NCBI GenBank assembly: GCA_012656075.1
Contig: JAAKBF010000009.1
Location: 992,001-1,056,000, forward strand
From: Phytophthora hibernalis
Taxonomy: Eukaryota > Oomycota > Peronosporomycetes > Peronosporales > Peronosporaceae
Direction of reading: 5' to 3'
DNA: 64,000 bases
Shown: piece by piece, positions 34,697 to 44,391 of the stretch
How positions within the stretch are numbered: the stretch's first letter is position 1
How the letters are laid out: the number at the start of each line of letters is the position of its first letter
Notes under the pieces: model-generated
What the model saw: the letters and a program-made list of their open reading frames with translations, nothing else
Database searches by the model: none
What the model was told of the DNA's origin: nothing
Made by a program: the position numbers and the translations under genes

Positions 34697-36980
34697 TTAC
34701 TCGAGCAGCGGGTAGTACGCGTCGTCAGTCTCTTCGGCACGGGCAGCAGCATCGGCGCGGCGCTTCACGACAATAAGAGCCACGACAGCGACCATGGCAC
34801 TCGCACCGAGTAGCGCCGTCATCGTCTCACTCGAAAAGACTTGCACCTCCGCCGCAGCTAGTTCCGCAAGGAAAAGTTGCGTACCCTCCGGGAGCGCGCA
34901 ATGTTTGACAAACCCAGACGTACCGGCAGCGTGGCAGGAGAGTTCGGGGCCACACTTATCGCAGCATACTTGATCGGTTGCACCTGCCGAGTTGACGGAG
35001 GTGGCGGCTGCGCTAGAGGTGACAGTCAAACCGTTGCAGAGCTCACCAAGACCGGGTGCCGAGTCACCCGCGCATTTGTTGGCGCAGATATCCGAGGTAC
35101 TAATGTGCAGTTTAGGCTTGTCACAGTCAGTTATGGCGAAGTCGTGAGTGCACGTGATCTCGTGCGGGCCATTGGACCCAGGTGCCACGGAGTCCTGGTC
35201 TGCCAGCATCTCGTTGACGTGCGCATCACGCGTGAACGTACACTTGACTTGGGCGAAAGTCTTCTGCGCGGTGTTGGGATTGTGCACGAGCTCGACAGCG
35301 AAGTCCTGGTTCACTGGCAACTCTGTACGTTCCAGGAGCGTAACAGAGGTCGTGTCCGTTGCACCGTTCTCCTTGGCCATAATTGTACACTTAAAACCCT
35401 TGAACGTGCCCTGCACCAGAGCTTCACCGGGCGGCACGATTTTCTGAGCATCAGCAAATTTCAGGTTTAAGATGGTAAAGTCGCTCTCGGGGACGTTGCA
35501 ATAGGCCCCTCCGTCTTCTTTCACCACGCCTACACCTGTCCACATCTCATCAAAGTTGGCGCACGTCAACGTACTGTGCACGTACAGGTTGACGTTGAAC
35601 GAAAGAGTATCGCCGACTTTTCCCAACATTGACCACGCTTCGATGATAACGGTAGTGCTGGGCTCTTTGAAGACCATGCTATTGCTAATATCATTAACAC
35701 TGGTCGGGTTCCAACTGTGCCACGTTGACCCATCGAAGTTGTAGCGCCATTTCACGATTTCACTGGCCTCCTCATCCGTCAACAAACCGATATTGGACGA
35801 CGCCTTGGCTGTGATCAGCTCTGACAGCTTGACTTTATATTTGCACGCCTCGGTTCCGTCCAAAGATGTGCATGGGACGCCGTAGTAGACGTTCTTGGTA
35901 ACGTCAGCGCCAGCAGGTACACTCGCAAACTCACTTATCACGTTGGTTGAAGCCGTTTGAACTGCTGATTTGATGGTGAACGCTGAAGTGGCAAGGGTGT
36001 TGCCATTCGCTGTCAAGCACGGATTAAAAGTGCACTGACTGTTGGAGTTTCCGAGACCAGAGCAAATTGGTGCGGGCTGCGTCGCGGTGCTAGGGCAGAC
36101 ATAGGCAGTTGACATCTCTTTGAGGGATTGAAATTTCCCGCAGCACCACCGGCCCCCATCTGCGACCGGCTGTTGTTGATCGACACGACTTAGATCGGAG
36201 CCGAAAGGCGAGGCTTTGAGGAGAATCTTTGTCTGAGCCCAAGCGGTGGCACCAAAACATCCACCTTGTGGGGGCAATTCCCGTTGCCGCAGTGAACGGC
36301 GTCCACGATCCTGAGTAGCCGGCACCGCAAGCACCGCCACTATCTCCGTTATTTTCGACTTCGTGTACGCTGCCGTCGTAGGTAGCCTCGATGTCGTTAA
36401 CAGCAGTCAAACCATCCGCGGATAGCGGGCTATCCTCACTGGCTCCAACGCAAATCCAACCACCGGCAAACCGAGGACGGAACGTATCCTTGACGCTGAT
36501 GCAGCCCGAGCACGTTGTCTCGCCGTTGTAATCGCTCGCGGCAATCGACACATCATAGACTCCAGGCTTGTTGAAGGTCACTTGACTCTTTGCCGGGCTG
36601 GGGTCGGTCAGATACGTTTTCCACGCAACTTTACCACTAGTAGTCTGCACTGAATCCGGGCCGGTCGACGTGATCTGGATATACGGACTGCTGCTCGCTA
36701 CGCCACCGGCGTCGTACTTGTTCAGGCGTTTGTCGGCCACGTAGTTGTCTGCCGGAATGGGAACAGACACCGCACAAGTGGTTCCAAGCTGCAGGTTGTT
36801 GGTGGACGCAGACAGCGAGCACTCTCCACCCCAATTGGTACAGAGTGAGACTCCGTCCGCCAACAGTAAGTGGCCCGGTGCCGAATAGTTTTGCGCAGAG
36901 AGGCCAGGTTCGTCTTGCGCCAGGGCGTCCACGAACACGCCGTACGCGGCCGCCACCGCGAGGACAGTCGTGATGCGCAT
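34697..36980 (-). CDS. cysteine-rich type I membrane protein, family copy 4 (short form)
   Basis: The start is ATG at 36980 with signal peptide MRITTVLAVAAAYGVFVDALA. The architecture is that of copy 3: PIPADNYVADKRLNKYD, DYNGETTCSGCISVKDTFRP, NVYYGVPCTSLDG, EAWSMLGKVGDTLSFNVNLY, KCAGDSAPGLGELCNG with CCDKC, one transmembrane helix (TALLGASAMVAVVALIVV) and a tail ending DDAYYPLLE. Two one-base gaps lie close together at about 36275-36305 (one in a C5 run); with both bases added a short Cys-rich stretch in the third frame links the two long frames. The C-terminal 470 residues are otherwise intact. Cysteine positions follow copy 3 closely, so one fold is likely. Confidence 0.82.
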
Positions 36981-37613
36981 GTAGGAGTCGCTTGAGCTCT
37001 TTGGCTTGACTTGGTCTTGAGGTTTGCACGGCGAGTTGCAAAGTGAGACTGCTATTGGGTCACGCACTGGAACCCGCTTAAACCTTTGGAGACGACTACT
37101 GGGGAGCTCATTGTGCGGACGAGAGGCGAGATCCCGCCTAGTGTGTCGTCTCGGCAACGAAGCGTCCGTCCAAAGCGACGGAGGTTTTCCAGGACGTAAA
37201 ATCTAAAACCGACTTGGATTCGTACCAACTCTGTTCCGATTTTCGTAATTTTCTAAAGTTTAACATTTGTATAACTCTTTTAATAATAAAAACAAATTCT
37301 TGGATTGAGGCATTTCTTCTCCCTCGGCAGCCTGGAGTTAGTGCCCATTTATCAGCGTCCGTAAACTACTAGTGCATTGCGGGCGCTCGCTCATTTGGGA
37401 AAGTCAGATTGCGGTGAAGGTTAATGGCTCTTTTCACATGTTCTTTAACTATCCCAAGTTAGTGGAATTGAGTGAACATGTGTACAGAAGACGTAGCAGC
37501 CGCCTTGCTGGGCTTCAACCTGGAGGGTACGCCTTTAATGGAAGCGTACGAGGTCCAGCCGTCTTACAGGCTACTTTCAGTGCTCATTTTGGATTTTGTC
37601 GCCTGTAGCAGAG
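36981..37613. other. intergenic region with a small inverted-repeat element
   Basis: It holds the presumed promoter of copy 4 (36981-37200). At 37435-37482 lies a 48-nt element bounded by CACATGTTC and GAACATGTG, listed separately. A run of A/T at 37260-37310. No convincing gene. Confidence 0.4.
37435..37482 (+). repeat. 48-nt element with 9-bp terminal inverted repeats, copy A
   Basis: CACATGTTC at the left end and GAACATGTG at the right end are perfect inverses. A second pair, TAACT/AGTTA, is nested inside. A closely related 42-nt copy lies in the opposite orientation at 60073-60114. Two copies 22 kb apart suggest a dispersed miniature element or a conserved protein-binding palindrome. Confidence 0.6.
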
Positions 37614-37928
37614 ATGGCGACTCGCAAACGCCCATCCAAGAAGTCTCCCAAGCGCCCGTCGTCGCAGAAGAAGCCCCCGGTCGGAGACAAACGCCGCCGT
37701 GATGCGGCTTCAGAAGATGTGGGCTCTCGCACGAAGAAGCCACGGGTTATGACACAGGGCCGCGTTCGTATGGGCCCGGACGTCTGGTACGCTCGGTTTG
37801 TCGCTAACTCGCTACCAATTCCCGCCCGCTCGGACCTGTACAAGTATGCGTTCTGCTGCGCGGTCATAGACCGAGACCTGAACAGGGCCAAGAACATCTT
37901 CCACAAGAACATCGAGGGGCTCTTTTAG
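37614..37928 (+). CDS. small basic hypothetical protein
   Basis: A 104-residue frame from MATRKRPSKK to HKNIEGLF. The N-terminal 55 residues are Lys/Arg/Pro/Ser-rich with bipartite nuclear-localisation-like runs (KRPSKKSPKRP; KRRRDAA; KKPR). The C-terminal half is ordered-looking (GPDVWYARFVANSLPIPARS). In-frame ATGs also occur 18 bases upstream. No family recognised. It may be a genuine small nuclear protein or a fragment of a mobile-element protein, as it borders the repeat-rich region. Confidence 0.45.
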   Translation: MATRKRPSKKSPKRPSSQKKPPVGDKRRRDAASEDVGSRTKKPRVMTQGRVRMGPDVWYARFVANSLPIPARSDLYKYAFCCAVIDRDLNRAKNIFHKNIEGLF

Positions 37929-37931
37929 CGA

Positions 37932-38026
37932 TACACGGAAACGTGCCCTCGCGGGCGCTGTACACGCCCAAGCGGTGTTGCCTTCATCGCGGATACTTGC
38001 CCTCGCGGGCGTTATAGGACCAAGCG
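37932..38026 (+). repeat. direct repeat pair containing GCCCTCGCGGGC
   Basis: Two copies, about 37932-37976 and 37989-38026, share GCCCTCGCGGGCG followed about ten bases later by CCAAGCG. The 12-mer GCCCTCGCGGGC (37945-37956 and 37999-38010) can fold as a 4-bp GC stem. It lies just after the stop at 37928, so it may form RNA hairpins in that gene's 3' untranslated region. Confidence 0.5.
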
Positions 38027-38035
38027 TATTCTAGT

Positions 38036-39338
38036 TAAGTCTAGACAGACCTCCCTAGTTGATTGAGCTGCTGTTTGCAATCAATCTCAGCACGTTACAA
38101 TATGGTGCGAGTTATGTGATCCCATGTTGTCAGTAGCATTTCAATTGCGATCACACACCACATTTTCAACACAAATGGTGCATGCTGGCATATGCTGCTT
38201 CCTCTTATAAACTCTGCCGTTTTTTGCCAGGGTCAGCAACAACACTTGAGTGGGGGAAAGTGATCAGCTTTCATTTCGATAAGAAGCTGGCCCGGCGAGT
38301 GCCTGCGCTCGCCTTACCTCATAAGTTTGGATCAGTTTATAGAAGAGTGATGGCTGGTTTTGTTTCCACACGCACTCATTTGCCTTGCGAATTGCAGTGA
38401 GGTTGTGCCACCGGGACGTAGATAGACCTGGTACGTGATCAGTGTAAGGCCGTTGCACCGCCAACTCACAGTGAGTGAGTGGAAATGCGAGTCGGACCAT
38501 CGCCGCATACCGCTGCTACTTTGCGAAGAACTTTCGTCATGGATTCGGCTGATATCATCTGTCTTGGACCTGTCGAGCATATCGGCTTGTTTTGAGGCAG
38601 CTTTAACACCGCCGTATTGCGAAGAAGTAGGAGAGCCGCAAATACGGGGCAAATTGGTGTTCATCCGCTTTTGTGTAGAGTTCGTGCCGTCGTTTTCCTA
38701 GTTTGGTCCGTCTTTCTGCTTCGCATGGTGATAGTTACTGCTGACGCACACCGAAATTGGTTTGTTTTCTCGCCGCGGTCGTCGAACACTGAAACATCTC
38801 TGATTTCAAGGCAGTAACCGTGCCACATTGAATTTGAGCTCAGGTATTCTGCTCCCCGGAGACAAAGTAGAAGCCCAGCACCGCAGCCCCACAAATGACG
38901 CGGTGCTGGGTACTGGACAAGTTGGCTGTGTGTAAAATCGATCCGAGCATCGCGAAGGTGACGGCGTTTTGATCACGGCGCGGGGGCTAAGCCGTCGCAT
39001 GCCTTGTTGTGCGAGTTCGTGTTTTGGAAGCAGGCGAGGTCGGAATTCAGCGCCGAAGTGTAAAAGCCAGCGCTAGACATCACTTTGGACACCAGCAAAC
39101 ACACCAAACGTCCACCAATAGACTGTAAGAAACAGTCCTACTTGGAGGACTGTCCAAGTGACACACGCGTACCTATTATCTAATAGTCTGGCATGTGAGG
39201 GTGAAAAGTCATTCATCGAAGAGGCCGTCGCAACAAAGACGACTTGGTTGTCGCTGTGAGCTGGGGCTCTACAGCGACTGCGATAGTGCGCCGGAGGTGA
39301 GCTGTGCGAGGTCCGTGTGTTGGTCTATGTCTATTAGG
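38036..39338. other. gene-poor stretch
   Basis: The only longer frame is 38332-38664 on the minus strand (110 codons, serine-rich, MNTNLPRICGSPTSSQYGG...), with no recognisable domain; it may be a mobile-element remnant. A hairpin ACAGTCCT-6 nt-AGGACTGT is at 39132-39153. Otherwise nothing. Confidence 0.35.
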
Positions 39339-39866
39339 CTAACATATAGCCACGTTCGTGAGCTTCCATGAGTAAAATGAATTGTTTATTTTCCGCACAC
39401 CTTCTTCATGCTGCTGGCGTGTCACTGAGCACAGTCCTTTACTTTCTTTGTGAATGGCAGTTCGCAGGTTTGACGCACTCGTCGAGTTGAATGAGCTTGT
39501 CGTTAGTCTTGCCATTTCTTCGGCCAGCGTTTTTGGCTCCTTGTCCTTGATAAACTTGTAGATGATGTACATGTATCGCAGCACGTACACACCACAATCC
39601 ACCGAGTTGATTCGGCGGTGCTGGAATACGTACGAGTACGCAGTCAGCTCACCAGGCACGCCTTTGTTACACCAACTTCGCTCTGAAAAGAACCATTGAA
39701 TGACCGCGAAAACGTCTTGAGGCCCATGACCATGTACGCCTGTCGTCGAGCTCAGGTGATAGACAATTCGATTGCCTCCGGCGATCAATCCTTCGAGTAC
39801 AATGAAACTCCAGTGGTCGTGCAAGTTGATAGGGAGCAGTACGTAGCGGTAGCCCTCCCCGTCCAA
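39339..39866 (-). CDS. Ulp1-like (C48) cysteine protease domain, probably mobile-element derived
   Basis: A 175-residue frame matching the C-terminal half of Ulp1/SENP-like proteases: DHWSFIVLEG carries the catalytic histidine and NSVDCGVYVLRYM the catalytic cysteine. The aspartate usually found in a YxDS context is not evident (YHLSSTTG here), and the oxyanion-hole glutamine before the DCG motif is replaced (RRINSVDCG). It may be degenerate, or these residues may differ in this group. Ulp1-like genes often travel with MULE elements, and a MULE transposase lies 1.5 kb away on the same strand. The acidic-repeat and helix-turn-helix frames upstream may be N-terminal parts of the same gene, but I could not place introns. 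Confidence 0.6.
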   Translation of the reverse strand: MDGEGYRYVLLPINLHDHWSFIVLEGLIAGGNRIVYHLSSTTGVHGHGPQDVFAVIQWFFSERSWCNKGVPGELTAYSYVFQHRRINSVDCGVYVLRYMYIIYKFIKDKEPKTLAEEMARLTTSSFNSTSASNLRTAIHKESKGLCSVTRQQHEEGVRKINNSFYSWKLTNVAIC

Positions 39867-40092
39867 ACTGCCGGTGATGTCGTCGCCAAATTAACGGCCG
39901 GTGGTGTACGCGTAATTAATCTCGGAGAATGTAGCGGAACCTACTGGTAGTACAATCATGTCGATTGGTTGCTGGAACCGCGCAATAAAAAATTCAGCAT
40001 GGCGTTAGTTAGCATGTTACCTGACTCGAGAGACGCCAAGTCGTCCACAAAGAGCGGTATTGACAACGTTTCCGATGCGATGGCCTGGAAGG

Positions 40093-40575
40093 CTACTGGA
40101 GAACGATGTGTCTGGCGCGTTCGCAAGTTGTAGGGCGACCCTTAAGCGCAAGCACTCCCGCGTTTCGCTTGTGTCTCTTGACTTGTCTGTTTTCGCTTTC
40201 GCATTCGCCCGACGACTCGATATAGTCAGATTCGTATGGCTCGCTAGACTCTTCCGACTCCTCCTCCTGCACCTCGGCATCCTGCGCATCATCATCCTGC
40301 GTCTCCACGTTCTGGACCTCCACGTCCTGCACCTCCTCGTCCTGCACCTCTTTGTCCTGCACATCCTCGTCCTGCACCTCCTTGTCCTGTACATCCTTGT
40401 CCTGCACCTCCTCGTCCTGTACAGCCTCGTCCTGCGCCTTTATCTCATCACAAGGACCGCCCATATTACGTTGATGGTTCTCGTTGGCCATCCGATCAGG
40501 AGCTGGAGACCGATTCTTGGGATTGTATCGGGTCATGAATCGACGTACGCGAGTCCGTTGGGTGGGTTTCTTCAA
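40093..40575 (-). CDS. acidic repeat protein segment (VQDEE-type pentapeptides)
   Basis: A 160-residue frame. The N-terminus is basic. The middle is an array of pentapeptides of the form VQD(E/K)(E/D) from about 40435 down to 40305, followed by an acidic Ser/Glu stretch and a lysine/arginine run (RQVKRHKRN). The DNA array is a 15-bp minisatellite that stays in frame. Near the 3' end a neighbouring frame (40017-40394) may continue the product. It lies between a helix-turn-helix frame and the Ulp1-like frame on the same strand and could be the linker of one gene. Confidence 0.5.
   Translation of the reverse strand: MKKPTQRTRVRRFMTRYNPKNRSPAPDRMANENHQRNMGGPCDEIKAQDEAVQDEEVQDKDVQDKEVQDEDVQDKEVQDEEVQDVEVQNVETQDDDAQDAEVQEEESEESSEPYESDYIESSGECESENRQVKRHKRNAGVLALKGRPTTCERARHIVLQ
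40305..40437 (-). repeat. 15-bp coding minisatellite
   Basis: About nine imperfect copies of a 15-bp unit (plus-strand form CACCTCCTCGTCCTG) encode the VQDEE-like pentapeptides on the minus strand. Variation is mostly at GAG/AAG and GAC/GAG codons. Length polymorphism between strains is likely. Confidence 0.75.
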
Positions 40576-40696
40576 TATAGCAAACTCCGGGATTTAGCAA
40601 CAGTAGTTGAGCAAATCGATAAAGTTAACTAGACCGTCTTCGCGTAAACATGTATAAAAACTCCATCACTCGCAGCTCGTATGGAGCCATCTTGTA

Positions 40697-40960
40697 CTAC
40701 CGGGCACCTCCTTTAGCGCGATGTCCGTTCCCTCCTGCAATCGGCGGCTCTGTCAGCTTCCAGTACTTATTCTTCCAGCTGATGAGTTTGGGCCGTGCCA
40801 CACCTAACTCGACGACAGCTTGTTGAGTAGACCACTCGGGATGGCGTTTCCATCGCTGGATCTTGGCAAACTGCTCCGCAACAGGTGTCTTGACGCCCAT
40901 GGAGCTAGATGCAGGGGAGGGAGAAATCGAACTGAGAGAATAATCGAGCTTGCTATCCAC
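40697..40960 (-). CDS. helix-turn-helix domain protein segment, probably mobile-element derived
   Basis: An 87-residue frame. Residues about 25-70 (VAEQFAKIQRWKRHPEWSTQ, then QAVVELGVARPKLISWKNKY) resemble a DNA-binding helix-turn-helix of the kind found at the N-terminus of transposases. The N-terminus is serine-rich. It sits just upstream of the acidic-repeat and Ulp1-like frames on the same strand and may be their first exon. The start is uncertain. Confidence 0.45.
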   Translation of the reverse strand: MDSKLDYSLSSISPSPASSSMGVKTPVAEQFAKIQRWKRHPEWSTQQAVVELGVARPKLISWKNKYWKLTEPPIAGGNGHRAKGGAR

Positions 40961-41040
40961 CTCTTCCTGAACCGGACCGTTGTTGACGCGGTTATTTTAT
41001 TCCGGACCGTGCTTGATGTCAATGTAATGTGACTACACAA

Positions 41041-41330
41041 GATAGGCTATTGTGACCACCTGTCAAATTATTATGAATAGCGCTTGTTCAGAATAATTTG
41101 ACAGCGATAGTTATTGTGAACATTCAAGGCAGTTTAATGTGACCACGTGTCATGTTAATATGAATAGCGCTTGTTCAGAATAATTTGACAACGATAGTTT
41201 ATTGTGAACATTCAAGTCAGTTTAATGTGACCACGTGTCATGTTAATATGAATAGCGCTTGTTCAGAATAATTTGACAACGACAGTTTATTGTGAAAATT
41301 CAAGTCAGTTTAATGTGATTGTGTCTAAGG
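41041..41330 (+). repeat. tandem repeat, about 87 bp x 3
   Basis: Copies beginning ATGAATAGCGCTTGTTCAG start at 41073, 41160 and 41248 (periods 87 and 88 bp), with partial copies on both sides. Copies differ by only a few bases. Each contains TTCAGAATAATTTGACA, closely related to a sequence in the palindrome at 43817-43852 on the other side of the transposase gene, so this array probably forms one terminus of the MULE. Confidence 0.8.
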
Positions 41331-41364
41331 AAGGTTATTGAGACCTGAAAGTTCAGGCTAATGT

Positions 41365-43573
41365 TTAGGACAATAAGTATTGAATACTCAGAGCAGATGA
41401 AGCTAGCCTTGGGCGGCCTCTACGATGCGGGAACGCAACTTGTTCTGTCGGTGGCGGGTATATGTGCGCATCGTCTTCACACAACGGATCCCATGCTTGT
41501 TCTGATGTGCTTCGTTGATCGTTTTCAACAGTGGGGTGTGCTTCCAGTGGCATCGTAGGGGATTGTAAATACTGCAGGAAGGAAAGTTGTTCGATTTCAA
41601 CAGTGGGGGGTGCTTCCTGTGGCAGCGTAGGGGATTGTACATACTGCAGGAAGGAAAGGGCTTGTACACTTGGTGAGATTTCTTCACTCTCTTCACCGAA
41701 GCTCACTGCACCGTCCGGCAATATAAGCTCAGGCTGGATTGAGTACCGGTTGTTATCCATCAAAGTAGTTTGGGCTGTGAAGCTGCTCGGAACGCGAGGC
41801 CGCCGAATTCTTCGGTCCTTGAATTTCATATGATGTCCATTGACGCCAGGAACACTGAGACCGTAGGCAGCGCGTCCACATATAACGTGTGCACAATATA
41901 GAAATTTCCTGAAGTAGGGGCATGAGCAGACAAACGTGTCAATTCGGACTACCCGTCCATATCGAGGCATCCCGATATGGTGCGCCCATCGCACAGACCA
42001 TTTCACAGTGTCGCGATAGAATTTGGCAGCTGTTGATTTCTCTTTGTCTGTCAAACATTCAAGCAAAATTTGGGCAACCCCCTGTCGCTGGTGACCGGTT
42101 GAGTGTCAGCCAGATCTGACAGATCATTATCAGCATCCTCTTCTCGACCTCGATCCCCGAGATATTACACCCGTACGACCGAGCGCTCTGTTGTTGCGAA
42201 CACAGCCACTCGGGCGCTTGATACAAGCACGCGAGCGAGTCTTTTACATTCCCGAAGTGGGGTAACATGCTGTGTCATTGGAAATGGCGGTGTCGAAATT
42301 GAATAGTCTTCTGCAATTCTCAGTAGTTTGAGTATCAGGCGTCGCGTATCCATAGCTTTCCGTTGCGTGTAGCGTTTGATACTCGCATTGAATACTTCGC
42401 AAGGGTTGTTGGTAGTCGCGTATTCCCCAGGAGAGTGGTATATTTGCCAACGCCAAAATCTACTGCTCATCCATTGAGTGTAGAAGTACGTAGCAAATGA
42501 ATTCAATCTAGTGTCCATTTCCCATTCAGAACAAACCCGACTCCATACCGTAAAATATTCTTCCCTGCTTAGAGTGTAGTGCATATCCAGGATTCCACGA
42601 TATACCGTACAGCGAACCGACTCAGGCAAATGGCGGATACGCTTCCGGACATTGTACAATACATGAAAAACACATGAGGTATGTGCAGTTTTCGAAACTC
42701 TCAATATTGAGAAGACCATTAAGCTGTGCTTCCTCAGCGTCACCCATTACTGCGTCAATTCTGAGTGGAACACCCATGTGCTGTCTAAAAACACGTACAA
42801 AGCACCAATTGCTTGGTGATACTCGTAGTATGTTCGCTGGCTCACGATGAACAAAGCAGCATGCTGATAACTGTGTCGTCGATCTGTGAATCCACATGTA
42901 ATCACAGGATATCCTAGGTCACTAAGCTTAAATGTGGCGTCCAAGTGAAAAATCAAAAATTCTTCGCGGCGTTGGAGAGAAAGAATGTTCTGCATCAATT
43001 TTAAGCTAGTGATACCCAAAATCAACGGCTCGTCGTCCTCTCCATTTCCTATGAACGGGAAACCATCGCAATCTTCTTGATTTCCAAATACAAACGCTGT
43101 CTCCAAGTCGATGTCAGCTACAAAACATTTCTCCCGCACCAATTGTTTGGCGTGCAAAATCGAGTTCTTTGTTCCATGAAGCCAGCGGTTGTATTTGACG
43201 CTGCGTTGAGCTTGAGCACAGGAAGGAAACCCAAGAATTGGTGTCGGTATTTCCGGTGCCCGTAGCATGTTACTCCATTTTAGACGAGGCGGAACCGCGT
43301 TTTCGTCCATTCGCTGGATATACGTCCGCATTTCGGCTGTTACTCGAGACTGCGGGGAAGTGAGCACGCAAAATTTCCACGAGCATGGGAAATATCGTTT
43401 CTGTGGATGACCCAGGTTGACGTAGTCGCACAGTGATGCACTTTCCAGTTGAAACCACAATTCTGAGGAGCTGTAGCTTCTTCACGGTCAGGACTCTTGC
43501 ACTTAAGACGTCGCTCAAACATCTCGTGGTCGCCAGGGCAGATTACGCACCAACGCGTCCTTACGGAAAACAC
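41365..43573 (-). mobile_element. Mutator-like (MULE) transposase gene, frame-disrupted
   Basis: Reading down the minus strand: a Cys-rich N-terminal segment (RTRWCVICPGDHEMFERRLK, about 43560-43500); the transposase core (43460-42747) with LIFHLDATFKLSDLGYPVIT, where the DAT aspartate is the first catalytic residue, and AALFIVSQRTYYEY; a second core part (42743-42165) with HVLYNVRKRIRHLPESVR and TTNNPCEVFNASIKRY; and a SWIM zinc finger (CSCPYFRKFLYCAHVICGR, about 41940-41880). The C-terminal tail has two copies of a motif beginning LSFLQYVQSPT / LSFLQYLQSPT. The segments lie in different frames, so the copy is either decayed or affected by the same base-loss errors as the host genes. Confidence 0.8.
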
Positions 43574-44389
43574 TGCTGAGCAGCAGAATTCACCCCAACC
43601 ATACTTCTCATAATCGGGTTCTGCTCGAAGTTTAGCAACTTTTATTCAGGTCTGCCTCGGCGGTATTGCAAAGCAAGTCTGGTGAATTGCGGCGGAATCA
43701 GTCTTGTTGTGTTTGGGAAATGAATGGAGTCGAAGGACCCGAGCGCTTCAAAAAGCCAGTTCACCTTCGATAAACACAATAAAATGACGTGTCAGGTAAT
43801 TTTAACATTTTCAGAGCTTCAGAATAACATGACCTGTCATTTTATTCTGAAGTTTGTGAGCCAGTTCTGTTCAGTGTGTTGCCGACGAATCATTTTTACA
43901 TAGACCGGCGTAGCATTGTCTATTATGTTTGTTTGTCCCCAGACATGTGTTTGCTGGTACCAACTCAAACGATTTGTGTTTGCTCGTGTCTTTTTGTGTT
44001 TGCTCGTGCCCATAACGTGTCTACTAATGGCCAAAAACATGTGTGCTGCCGACCCGGACTCAGCGCCGAACTGATGACACCAGCACACACGACCGATCTT
44101 AGACCGAATGGTTTAAAAATGACGGGACCCGACCCCGTCACTACCGTGCCAGCTGCTAATAGCGAACATAACGAGTTGAAGCGATTGACTTTGAATGTTG
44201 TCGGCGTTGAGCCGTACGGGCACCTTGGAGCGGGCACACCATTGGCGCCATGTTCCGAAGTAAACCTGTCGCGTGTTATCTGCGAGTGATCCCCATTGTA
44301 GTTCTGTGAGTTGTTGCTGTAGACTTTTCGGAAACGGGATGCAATGACCTGCTTAGTCCAGCATGACACAGAGTTAGTCCATTGTTCAA
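43574..44389. other. spacer between MULE and DIRS-like remnant
   Basis: It contains the palindrome at 43817-43852. Plus (43876-44289) and minus (43965-44369) open frames here show no recognisable domain. Nothing else seen. Confidence 0.35.
43817..43852. repeat. 36-nt near-perfect palindrome, probable MULE end
   Basis: CTTCAGAATAA and TTATTCTGAAG are perfect 11-bp arms, with ATGAC/GTCAT nested inside. The minus-strand form contains TTCAGAATAAAATGACA, matching at 15 of 17 bases the TTCAGAATAATTTGACA of the tandem repeat at 41041-41330. Together they bracket the transposase. Confidence 0.6.
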
Positions 44390-44391
44390 GA

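Noticed and set aside
41041..41330. CRISPR-like array
   Set aside because: Repeats and spacers are all alike (a plain tandem repeat with an 87-bp period) in a eukaryotic genome; no unique spacers.
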